From Streptomyces sp. NBC_01478 (GTDB taxonomy: Bacteria; Actinomycetota; Actinomycetes; Streptomycetales; Streptomycetaceae), in assembly GCF_036227225.1 (NCBI RefSeq), contig NZ_CP109444.1, positions 8,723,501 to 8,787,500 on the forward strand: 64,000 nucleotides of DNA, read 5' to 3'. The translations under genes were made by a program, and so were the position numbers. Below are positions 12,001 to 24,000 of the stretch, piece after piece; within the stretch, counting starts at the first letter, position 1; each line of letters begins with the position of its first letter. The notes under the pieces are model-generated. The model did not search any database and was not told the origin of the DNA. It saw only the letters and a program-made list of their open reading frames with translations.

Positions 12001-15000
12001 GAGCAGGTGTTGCGGGGCACGTTGCCCATGCAGGTCGACGGCGGTATCTACTCGCCGGTGATCACCGACGCTGGCGGCAACGCGGTGGGCATGTTGCACC
12101 TGGTCACCACGCCCACCGTCGGCACTCCGCTGCGGCAGAGCACGCCGGGTCAGATCAACCTCGAAAGCCATCTGGTCAACACGGCGAAGGTCGACCTCTC
12201 GTCGAAGTACACCAGCGGTCTCGGGGTCAGCGGCAGCGGTGCCGCCGCGCTCACCGGTGACCACAGCCAGGGCCACCCGGACGCGTCGAGCGTCATCGGC
12301 GGCAGTCTTGGCCTGCGTGGACAGACCCAGGCGACCGTCACCAACACGTACAGCGCGGGCAGTTCCGCCGGCACGATGCACGCCATCCGCACCAACCGGG
12401 GGCACCTCCTCACCCCGTCCGGTGTCACCTACCAGGTCACCCTGATCCGGCCGGACGGCACCGAGACGCAGGCGTCGGCGCTCACTCAGACGCACGGTAT
12501 GGACCTGCGGGTCCTGAGCAAGGCGGACGCCACGGGGCACACTCCCGCCCCCAACGAGATACGTGAACTCCCGGACTCGCTGGAGCGGTTGGACGGCATC
12601 GGGCTGAGCGCCGCCCCGCTCGAGGTCACCGGCACGGACGGCATGTTCGACGAGGCCGAGACGTGGCTGCGCCGCGAGGGCTTCCTGCCGCCCGCCCCTA
12701 CAGCCCCGCGCCCCACCGGGATCGGCGCCCGCCTGAAGCAGGCGGCGCGGGACCACGAGCCCGAGCACCAGATCCGGCTGCATGCCCAGCTCAACAACCT
12801 CCGTCGGTTGCGCGAGGCGCGCTCCCGTACCGGGTTGCGTGCCGCCACCGATGCGATGGTCGACGGCGGGCACGCGCTGCATTTCGAGGTGCCGACCAGT
12901 ACCGACACCGGTGTCCGTCGGGTGCGGCTGCTGCTCACCGCCGTCCGTGACACGACGCAGGCCAGCACCCACAACCTGGTGCTGCCGGGTATCCAGGTCA
13001 TGGGTCTGGCCCAGATGGCGGGCAGCGACGCCGAGCAGCGGGGCGAGTCCTACGGCGGCGCGCTCGGACCGATGGCCAGCGTGAGCGGACCGACGGGACC
13101 TTGGGGGTCGATCGGGTTCGGGGGCGACTACCAGTACGGTCGGCAGGTCACCCACGGCGACACCGTGGGGGGCGCCACCGGGCACGACCAGTTCTTCATC
13201 GCCACCGGCCAGGACAGTCACGAGTTCGTGGTACCGGTGCGGTTGGGCCTGGACCTGTATGCGGATGACGGCGACCGGCCCAGCGAGCGGTTCGGGCAGA
13301 ACGTCAACCGGGCCCTCGCCCCGGCCCCGGTCGTCACCCCGGCACCCGGTGTCGCCCCGGCCCCGGGTGTCACCGGCGCGCCTCCCGTCACCGGTACGGC
13401 TCCAGGCACCGGTACGGCTCCCGTCGTCCCCGCACCTCCCGTCGTCCACGCGCCGACCGTCACCGGCTCGCTGCGGCTGGCGGTGCCGAACGGCCGTACC
13501 CAAACCCCCTCGCCGACCCCTGCGACGACCTCGGCGGCGACCCCTGCGACGACCGTCGCGACGCGCCCCGCACGTGTCGACGGGGCGCCGCGCCCGGCCA
13601 ACCCGGTGGACATGGCCCGGCTCGACGGCACCGACGCCAACGGTGTCCCGCGCCCGGACCTGGTGCGGATCCCGGACGACGCGTTGATCGACACCGTGCG
13701 TGGTGCCGCGGCCGTCGAGTCGGCCTTCCAGCGGGCCGCCTCCGTCATCCGCAACCAGGCCCAGCCGACGCCCCCCGCCACCACGGGTACCGGCACCGGT
13801 CCGATCCTCCCGGTCACAGCCCCGGCGACCACCGGCACAGCCCCGGCTCCCGCCACCGGCCCGACCGCCGCCCAGCCTGCGCGCGACGGCGTCTCCCCGC
13901 TCGCCGGGCGCGGGCTGACGGACAGCACGACACGCGCCGCCGAGACCCGGCATGCCGCGATCACGCCGGGCAGTCTGGTCGCCCACGGCCACGAACTGTT
14001 CAAGAACTCCTACGTAGTTGAGGGGCTGAGCCTGCCGGGGACGCTCGCCGACGGCCAGTACTCCCTGGAGATCCAGGCGGTCGCGCACCGGCCCCGGCTG
14101 CTGGACACCACCCGCCAGTATCTGGAGACCGGTGTCTCGGCCACCGACAGCGCCCAGCAGCTCAAGTCCCTAGGAAAGTCACACCAGTTCGGCGGCAGCG
14201 GGGTACTCACCCAGAACCCGCCCAAGCAGCCCGCGGGTCCGGTGAACGCGGCCGGGCAGGGCAACACCGGTCCTGAGTCGGACGGTTCGGTCTCGACCAG
14301 CCAGACCGCCGGCAAGTCGTACAAGGGCCTCTTGAATCCGTCGGCACGGCTCGGGCATGTCTCCCGTACCGACACCGCCGACACGCTCGCCGCCAGCACG
14401 GGCGTCAACCGCACCCCCACCGAGAGCGGCGACCTGCACCGAGTAGTCGCGGACGTCACCTACCTGGTCACCGTCCGCGCCGGCTCCCGGAACCTGCTCA
14501 ACGGTGTCGGCGAGCCCGGCACGATCGACCCGGTGACCTTCGCGGTCGATGTCCCGGACGGCCTCCAGTTCCTGATGACCCAGGGCCAACTCGCCCGTGA
14601 CGCACGGTGGATGGGTTCGGTGCAGGGGCTTGCTCCCGCGCCCGCCCCGACCTTGACGGCGGCCCTGCCGGCGCCGTACACGCGCAACCGCGAGCTGGGT
14701 CTCGGTGGGGTCCTCTCGGTCATCGAGTACGACCGGCCCGTCGCCGCCCCGGTCCCCACGACCGGGCCCAACGCCGGTCAGATCCCGCTGGGGCCGGTCG
14801 CTCAGAGGGAGCGACGCGGGCAGGTCAGGCGCGAGCTGCTGGCGCTGGTGGAGGCCGAGGCGCCCGGCGCGGTCACCCCGGGGCACCCCGGTTATCAGCA
14901 GGGTGTGCACGGTCGCGTCGCGCAGCTCACCTCGTCCGCCGGACTGCGCTCGCTGCCCGGGCGTGGCCCGGACGGTACTGCGCGTCGGGCCACCACACGT

Positions 15001-18000
15001 TTCCACTTCCGCCATCACGGCTTTGGCGGTGAGCGGTTGGTGGAGGTGACGCTGACGGCGGTGCCCCGGCGGACGCAGAACCTGGCCGGTGTGCGGGGTT
15101 CCTCGACCCCTGGCTCGGGCCTGGAACAGTGGCAGTCGCACACCGCCGCCGGCCGCACCACCACCCGCGCCTCGGTCGGGCAGACACAGCTCCCCGTCAC
15201 GTTCACCACCCGCTATCTCCGCCCCAACCAGGGACCAGACCCCAGCAAGACGGACCGTGCGGCGCCCGTGTTCACCCCGCAGTCGGCCACCAGCGTCTCC
15301 GCCCGGCGGGCGACCACGGCCGACAACCGGTTCTGGTTGCGTACCGACAATGGCGCCGACTTCGACGGCCTGGAGTACGACTACGAGTTGTCTGTCCGCT
15401 CGGCGTTGGTTGTCGACTGGCCGCCGAATGTCATCGGTGGTCTGATCCAGAACGGTGTCATCGCCTGGTCCGACGCGGACGGTGACGTACGGCGGTTGGC
15501 GGAGACCCTGCTCGCCCGGGGCAACGCACGCACGAGCACCGTCCCGGTCACTCTGGCGCTGCGCTTCACCGGTACTGAGACCACCCCACCCGGTGGCCCG
15601 GCTCGGGTGAACGCCCCGTCCGCCGTCTCCGGCGTCGACCCGCGCAACCGCGTGCGGCCGGCCGGTCCCGCCGCGGGCCCGTATCTCACCGACGCGCAGA
15701 TGTTCCACCCGGTGGGGCCGACCCCGGCGTTCCACTTCGACGGCTGGGCACATCTGGAGACGGCCCTCAACGACGTGGCGCCGCGCGGCGGTCGCGGCTG
15801 GCACGCGCAGGTCACCTCGGTCTCGGTGGAGGGTCAGGCGGTCCGGCTCGGTCAGTTGATCCAGGCCGGACAGGTCTCCCTCGACCGCCCCCGGCTGGCC
15901 GCCGACCTGACCCGCAAGATGCCCGGCACCACGCCCTTCGAGGGGGCGCCGGAGCACCCTCCGACGATCGCGGTGTCGCTCTACAACCCCCGCCGCTCCA
16001 CCAACGCCGACGACGTCACCCTCGATCAACTGCACAACACCACCGACACGGTGAGCACAGCCGCCGGCGCCGACCACTCCCTCGCCACCTCGTACACGCA
16101 CCTCCTCAGCGGTGACGACGACAACCACGAGATCGCCGGAATCAGTGTGCCGCTGGCCCAGCGGCAGACCCAGCCCTCGACCTTCGGCGGCACCACCACC
16201 GGCAGCCGTCGCGACTGGCTGAAGTCCGGCAGTACGTCCGCACCCGCCAACGGAGCGCGTGGCACGCGCAGTTACGTTGTCGACGTCGACGCGCATCTGC
16301 TCGTCGAGGGGCCGGAGGGTACCCGTCATGTCACCGGCACCGTCACCCTCCGCGTCGAGGAGCGCGACCTTCTCGGTCACGGTCTCCTCACCCCGGCCGA
16401 GTCGCCGCCGAACGTCCACGACCTGCCCGCGCTTGTCCCCGACTGGGCCACCGCCCCACCCCACACCCTGCCCGAGCGGCTGCACTCGGCGATCCCGGCC
16501 GGCAGTCGCGGCGTGCAGTTCTGGGTGGCCCTGGGCGCAGATCCGCAAGGGGCCCGCCTCGGGCAGGCCCTCTACGCCGCCTCGCGCACCGCCGTGCTCG
16601 GCCACCGCCCGCTGGAACTGATGACCCGTGACCAACAGGGCATCCGCCGCTGGGAGTTCACCGCCGACGGTGCGCTCATCACCGACGACCCGGACCTCGT
16701 CACCGCGTGGACCGCTTTCCACGCGCAGGCCGAACTTCTGGACACCGCGACCAACACTCTGGCCGACACTCCGCAGCTCCTGAACCGCCTCACCGCCGCT
16801 CTTCAGCAGGCCAACCGCGCGCACACCACGGCCGTAGAGACCCATCGGAAGGTACAGCTCGCGGTTACGGACGCGATCGGCGTCCACCGGCGGGCGACGG
16901 AGACGGCCGCTGAATCCGACAAGGCCGCGCGCGAGGCCGAGGCGCTGGTGGCACGGATGAAGCGGGAGCTCGCGGAAGCCCGAAGCGCCGTCACCACCCT
17001 GCCGTCCGTGATCGAGCAGCATGCGCGGGACGAGGCCAAGGGGCGCCACGATCTGCAGACGGCCCTGGCCGCGCTGACCCAGGCCGAGAACACCGTGCGC
17101 ACCGAACGCGTCGCTGCCGCCGAACAGGCCGCGAAGAGCGGGCAGTCGAGTGCCGCCCCGGCCCCCGTGCCGGCTCCCGTCGCGTCCGGCGTGCCGCGTT
17201 CCCACGAGCCGGCGGCCGATGTCGCCGACGACTCCCGGGTGCGAGCCGTGCTCCCGGCGATCGCCGACGCGAACAGCGCGATCCGGCAGGCCGCCACCCA
17301 ACTCGCCACCGAACGGCCCGCGTTGGCCAAGGCGAAGCGCATCGTCGAGGTGGGCCCGGCCCGCATCAGCGAGGAGGAGGAGAACCACGAGGAGGCCGTG
17401 GAGGTGGCCCGGCAGGATGCGGCGGACGTGGTCCTCCAGGCCGGCAAGCTGCGGGATGCCAGGCAGCAGGAGACCGTGGCCCAGGGTCGGGTGACCGAGG
17501 CCGAGAACGAGGTCGCGCGGCGCAACGGTCGGGTCGTCGCCGCCGTCACCGCGCAGATGCAGGCAGCCGCCGACCGGACGTCGGCCACCGACGCACTGAC
17601 CGACCTGGCCGGCGACGTCCAGGACAGCGCTCCGACCCCCGAACAGTCCTTGCGGACCACCTTCGCCACCACCCCGCCCCGCTGGCCCACTCCCGACGGC
17701 CGGCCCACCCCCCTCCCGGCCGGTGGCCAGACCCACGCCCCGGCGCCCGCCTCCACCACGGCCACTACCGGCACCACCGGTACGACGCCGAATGCCGGGA
17801 CCACGTCCACGACCCCGGTCTCGGGGAAACAGCAGCCGAAGAAGAGCGGGCCGCCCAAGTCCGGTACGAGCAGCGCCAAGACGGACAAGACGAGCAAGAC
17901 CGGCAAGGCCGACAAGACCAAGAAGCCGATTCCTGGCAAGAACACGAGCACGAGCACCGGCAAGAGCACGGGCAAGAGCACGGACGCCGCCAAGAACGCG

Positions 18001-21000
18001 GGCCTCGACAAGGCCAAGGGGCTCGACAAGAGCAAGGGGCTCGACAAGGGCAAGGGCAAGGCCACGCTCGTACAGCCGCCCGCGTCGACCGGCACGACCA
18101 CCCCGGCCGCCCCGCTCTCTCCGTACGTCACCCCCACCGGCACCGCCGTCCCGACCCCCGGTGACGGCAACTGCCTCCTCTACGCCGTCATCGGCAGCGC
18201 ACCGCTCCTGGTCCGCACCCACCTGCGGCAGGCCAACCCGGCCATCGCCCCGGGCACCGCCGCCTGGCTCGCCCGGCCCGACGACGTACGGCAGACCCTC
18301 GCCACATTGACGGCCCACCCGCAGACGGCGAATCGGGGATCAGGTCATCTGCGGGCCGCGCAGCAGGGGTTGCAGAACCTGGTGCTGGCCCGGCTCGCGG
18401 CGGCGGGCGACGGTAGCCGGCCGCTCCCGCCCCAGGTGCTCGGCCAGCTCCGGGGCGTCCTCGTCGACAACTTCGCGAGGGCGGTGCAGGGCATGCCCGC
18501 CGCCCAGATCGACAACGAGCTGGTCCAGTACGGCATTCAGGGCCTGACTCATGCCGAGGACCTGGACCCGGTCGACCTCCAGACCCGCTATCTGCAAGCT
18601 CTCTCGGCGCAGGGCGCCCCGACCCCGCCGGCCGGGGTCGCGCCGAGCAACCGGCGGATGTTCGCCTATCTCCGTGCGGTGAACGCGCTGCCGACGCTCG
18701 CCACCATGACACCGGACGAGCGCCGCTCGCTGCTGATCGCCGGGTACCACCGGAGCACCGCCCCGCTCACCGCCGACGAGGAGGCCGTCCTCGAACGCGC
18801 GGTGCGCAACTGGTCGGCCGCGTGGGCGCACCCGGTCGGCGACACCTTCCTGCCGCTGCTCGCCGACACCCTCGGCGCCCCGATCCACGTCTTCCAGCCG
18901 ATGCCCGCCGCCGTCGCCGGCACCACCGCGACCGGCGGTCCCCGGGGCATCGCGCTGCGCTACGGCCCGACCACCACCGGCACGCCCGCGCTGGAGGTCC
19001 ACTACACGGGCCTGAACCACTACAGCGCCAGCGACGCGAACGCCGGCCCGGCTCCGGCGACGATCACGCCGTCGAAGGCGCCCCGGAGTCCGGAGGACAC
19101 CAACAGCCCGCTGCCGTCGGGCCGTTACCGTCCCGCGCCCACCCGCAGCGCCGACGACGACCGGCCCGCGTCGCATGTCGCCGACCCGGCGCCGAAGGAC
19201 TCCTGGCACGACCGGCGTCCCCACGCCCGTCCCGCCGTTCACGCCACCGAGCGGTTCGATCCGCACGCGGACCAGTCCGCCCCGCCCCGCCCGGGCGTCC
19301 TCAGCGGTGCCACGACACTCATCCGTACGCACGTCCGTCGTATCCAGGCGCCGAACGGTCAATGGGTCCGGGACTACACGCTCAACCTCCCGGTCACCTC
19401 CAACGACCCAGCCCTGACCGGGCAGTTCAAGGACCGCATCACCGCACTCCTGGACACACACCTCAACTCCGGCCTGGAACTGCCCGGTTCGGGCGACCAA
19501 CTGCACATCAACCTCAACCTGATCGACGACCCGGCCCACCCCGAGGCGATCACGCTCACCGACACCACCGCCCCTGCCCGCGCCGACCAACTCCACCTGG
19601 ACACGGGCCACTCGGACGCGGACCTCCTCCACGAAGTCCTGCACTACCTCGGTCTCCCGGACGAGCAGCGCGACAACGACTTCCTGCTCCGCGACCACCC
19701 GAACAGCACCACGGTCCGCACCACCGGCCTCATGGCCGACACCCACACCCCCATCCACATCCCCCGGCGCTACCTCGAAACCATCGAGAACGTCACCGCT
19801 GCGGGCCCTCAACTCCACGACCACACAGGCCAGAACGAGAACGGCCCCACCCAAGACCCCGACACCACCCCCATCCCCGCGGACGGCACCCTCACCTGGC
19901 CCACCTCCAACGCCCCGACCGTGCCACCGCCCGCGCGGGGCCAGTTCCAGTCGTCCTATGTGGCCTCCTATGGCGCGCTTCCGGACGGGACTGTCGGGCT
20001 GGTGTATGCGGAGCCGTTCTCCGACGAGGTGATGGAAGGTCTGCACGGTCAGGTCTACGTGGCGCTGGGGTATCCCGGCGATGTGCCCGAGTCGGTGCGT
20101 GAGCAGGTGCGGGATGTGTTGAGCCGGGAGAGCCTCGCGCTTCAACTGCCGTATCTGCGCTCGAACGGCGGTCACCGCGTCACGGTCCGGGTCGACGGGA
20201 ACGATCGCACCGTCGACGTACAACTGACGCTTTCCGAGGCCCGAACCTCGTTGCGGCAGGGGCGTTTTGACACGCGGGACGCGGACAAGCATGTCGAGCG
20301 GCGTGGGTTCGGTACGCGGGAGAATTTCTCCAGTCAGCCGTCGGGGACGTATCGGACCTTCCAGGTGCCGTGGACCGGTTCGTGGCCGATTCCGGCGGCG
20401 ACCGCGGTGCGGGCGGTGGACGGTTCGGCGACCCTGGCCATCACGCACAACCAGGCCAGTGACGCGACGACCGTCACGCAGGCGGTCCAGACGACCTCGG
20501 CGCAGCGGTCCAACGAGCCCTCTGATCCAGTGGAGTTCACGACTCAGTGGCGGGTGCGCACCGATGCCCCCGCGGTCACGGCGGCGCCCACCGCGCCCGC
20601 CACCGCCCCGGCGCCTGACGGCTGGGGTGCGGCGGAGTCGCACGGTCCCACCACGATCTGGTTCCCCCGGCACCTGACCACCGCCGATCCGGCGCCGGGT
20701 ACGTTGCCCGCGCCGGCCGATCCGGCCGATCTCCCGCTCTACGGTGTCGACTCGGTGATCGACCCCAGGGCTTTGTACGAACACGTCCACCAGACCTTCC
20801 ACGCCGATCTCGATGCCACCGCCGCGGGGCAGGTCTCGGACTTCCTCTCCGAGCAGGTGTTGCGGGGCACGTTGCCCATGCAGGTCGACGGTGGGATCTA
20901 CTCGCCCGTGATCACCAATGCCGACGGCAACGCGGTCGGCATGCTGCGTCTGGTCACCGTGCCCGGGGCCAGCACCCCGCTGCGGCAGAGCACCCCGGGC

Positions 21001-24000
21001 CAGATCAACCTTGAGAGCCACCTGGTCAACACGGCGAAGGTCGACCTCTCGTCGAAGTACACGAGCGGTCTCGGGGTCAGCGGCAGCGCTGCCGCCGCCC
21101 TCACCGGCGACCACAGCGAGAAGCACCCGAACGCGTCGAGCGTCGTCGGCGGCAGCCTCGGCCTGCGCGGGCAGGTGCAGGGGACCGTCACCAACACCTA
21201 CAGCGCGGGCAGTTCCGCCGGCACGATGCACGCCATCCGCACCAACCGGGGTCATCTGCTCGCCTCCACCGCCGTCACCTACCAGGTCACCCTGATCCGC
21301 CCGGACGGCACCGAGACGGCGGCACGGGATCTGCCCCTGGCGCACGGTATGGACCTGCGGGTCCTGAGCAAGGCGGACGCCACGGGGCACACTCCCGCCC
21401 CCAACGAGATACGTGAACTCCCGGACTCGTTGGAGCGGTTGGACGGCATCGGGCTGAGCGCGGCTCCGCTCGGTGTCACCGGCGCGGACGGCATGTTCGA
21501 CGAGGCCGAGACCTGGCTGCGCCGCGAGGGCTTCCTGCCGCCCGCCCCTACAGCCCCGCGCCCCACCGGGATCGGCGCCCGCCTGAAGCAGGCGGCGCGG
21601 AACCACGAGCCCGAGCACCAGATCCGTTTGCACGCCCAGCTCAACAACCTGCGCCGGTTGCGTGAGGCCCGTTCCCGCACCGGGTTGCGTGCCGCGACGG
21701 ACGCGATGGTCGACGGCGGGCACGCGCTGCATTTCGAGGTGCCGACCAGTACCGACACCGGTGTTCGTCGGGTGCGGCTGCTGCTCACCGCCGTCCGTGA
21801 CACGACGCAGGCCAGCACCCACAACCTGGTGCTGCCGGGTATCCAGGTCATGGGTCTGGCCCAGATGGCGGGCAATGACGCCGAGCAGCGCGGTGAGTCG
21901 TACGGCGGTGCGGTCGGGCCGATGGGCAGCGTCAGCGGACCGATGGGCCTCTGGGGGTCGATCGGGTTCGGGGGCGACTACCAGTACGGCGGGCAGGTGA
22001 CCCATGGCGACACCGTGGGCGGCGCCACCGGGCACGACCAGTTCTTCATCGCCACCAACCAGAACAGCCACGAGTTCGTGGTGCCGGTGCGGTTGGCCCT
22101 CGACCTGTACGCGAACGACACGGACGAGCCGAGCGAGCGGTTCGGGCGGAACGTCAACCGGGCGGCCACTCCCGTCGCCCCCGCGCCGACGGTCGACGGC
22201 TCGCTGCGGCTGGCGGTGCCGGACGGCCGTACGCAAGCGCCCCCGCCGACCCCCGTACCGCGCGTCGTCCGGGCCGACGGAGCGCCGCGTGACGTGGAGG
22301 ACACCGACCGGGAGCGTCTCGACGCGACCGACGACCAGGGCAACCCACGGCAGGGTCTGGTGCGGGTACCGGACGACGCGCTGATCGACACCGTGCGCGG
22401 TGCCGCGGCCATCGAGTCGGCCTTCCAGCGGGCCGCCGCGGACATCCGCCACCAGGCACAGCAGGCGACGCCCGCCACCCCGGCCACCGGCCCGATCCTC
22501 CCGGTCACCGCCACCGGTGTGGCGCCCGCCCCGGCGGCCACCGACGGGCCGGAGCGCCAGGGTGTCCTGCCGCTCGCCGGCCAAGGGCTGACGGACAGCA
22601 GGACGCGTGCCGCCGAGAGCCGGCATGCCGCGATCACGCCGGGCAGTCTGGTGGCTCACGGCCACGAACTGTTCAAGAATTCCTATGTAGTTGAGGGGTT
22701 GAGCCTGCCGGGGACGCTCGCCGACGGCCAGTACTCGCTGGAGATCCAGGCCGTCGCCTACCGGCCCCGGCTGCTGGACACCACCCGGCAGTATCTGGAG
22801 ACCGGTGTCTCGGCCACCGACAGCGCCCAGCAGCTCAAGTCCCTTGGAAAGTCGCACCAGTCGGGCGGCACCGGGGTGGTCACCCAGAACCCGTCCACGC
22901 CGGCCGGACAGGGCAACACCGGTCCGGAGTCGGACGGTTCGGTCTCGACCAGCCAGAGCGCCGGCAAGCCGAACAAAATCCAGTTCAACCCGTCGATACG
23001 GTTCGGCCGGGTGTCCCGTACCGACACCTCCGACACGCTCTCCGCCGGCACGGGCGTCAACCGCACCCCCACCGAGAGCGGCGACCTGTACCGGGTGGTC
23101 GCCGACGTCACTTATCTGGTCACGGTCCGCGCGGGCTCCCGCGCACTGCCCAACGGTGTCGGCGAACTCGGCACGATCGACCCGGTGACCTTCGCGGTCG
23201 ATGTTCCGGACGGCCTCCAGTTCCTGATGACCCAGGGCCAACTCAACCGCGACGCACGGTGGATGGGCTCGTTGCGGGGGCAGCTCACCCCGGCGCCCGT
23301 CCAGGGCCAGGCTCCGCTGCCGGCGGCGTACGTGCGCAACCGGGAGCTGGGCCTCGGTGGCGTCCTCTCGGTCATCGAGTACCAGAGGCCGCCCGCCCCC
23401 GCGGTCGCTGCCGGCCAGATCCAGATGGGGCCGGTCAACAAGAGGGAGCGGCGCGGCCAGGTCAGGCGCGAACTGCTGGCGCTGGTCGAGGCCGAGGCGC
23501 CCGGAGCGGTCACCCCGGGGCACTCTGGTTACCAGCAGGGTGTGCACAGCCGGATCGCGCAGCTCACCTCGACCGCCGGGCTACGGTCGCTGCCCGGGCG
23601 TGGCCCGGACGGCACTCCGCGCCGGGCCACCACCCGCTTCCACTTCCGCCACCACGGCTTCGGCGGTGAGCGGCTGGTCGAGGTCACCCTCACGGCGAGG
23701 CCGGTGCAGAACCAGGACCTGACCGCCGTGCTGGGTTCCTCGACCCAGGGCTCGGGGCTCGAACAGTGGCAGTCGCACACCGCCGCCGGCCGCACCACCA
23801 CCCGTGCCTCGGTCGGGCAGACACAGCTCCCTGTCACGCTCACGACCCGTTATCTCCGCCCCAACCAGGGTCCCGATCCCTCGAAGACGGACCGTGCGGC
23901 GCCTGTCTTCACCCCGCAGTCGGCCACCAGCATCTCCGCCCGGCGGGCGACCACGGCCGACAACCGGTTCTGGTTGCGCACGGACAATGGCGCCGACTTC

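Larger units (their letters stand above)
9250..18117 (+). repeat. Unit 2 of the giant tandem repeat
   Basis: This 8,868-bp copy has the same order of parts: OTU 9250-10170, metzincin 10408-10941, scaffold to about 16700, coiled coil 16708-17630, Lys/Thr-rich linker 17827-18065. Its Pro/Thr insert at 13318-13440 is longer than in the other units. Some scaffold patches match unit 3 exactly where unit 1 differs, for example 15361-15530 against 23998-24167. Confidence 0.9.

Noticed and set aside
81..18054. CRISPR-like short repeats (15-bp and 18-bp)
   Set aside because: They are in-frame coding repeats without spacers.
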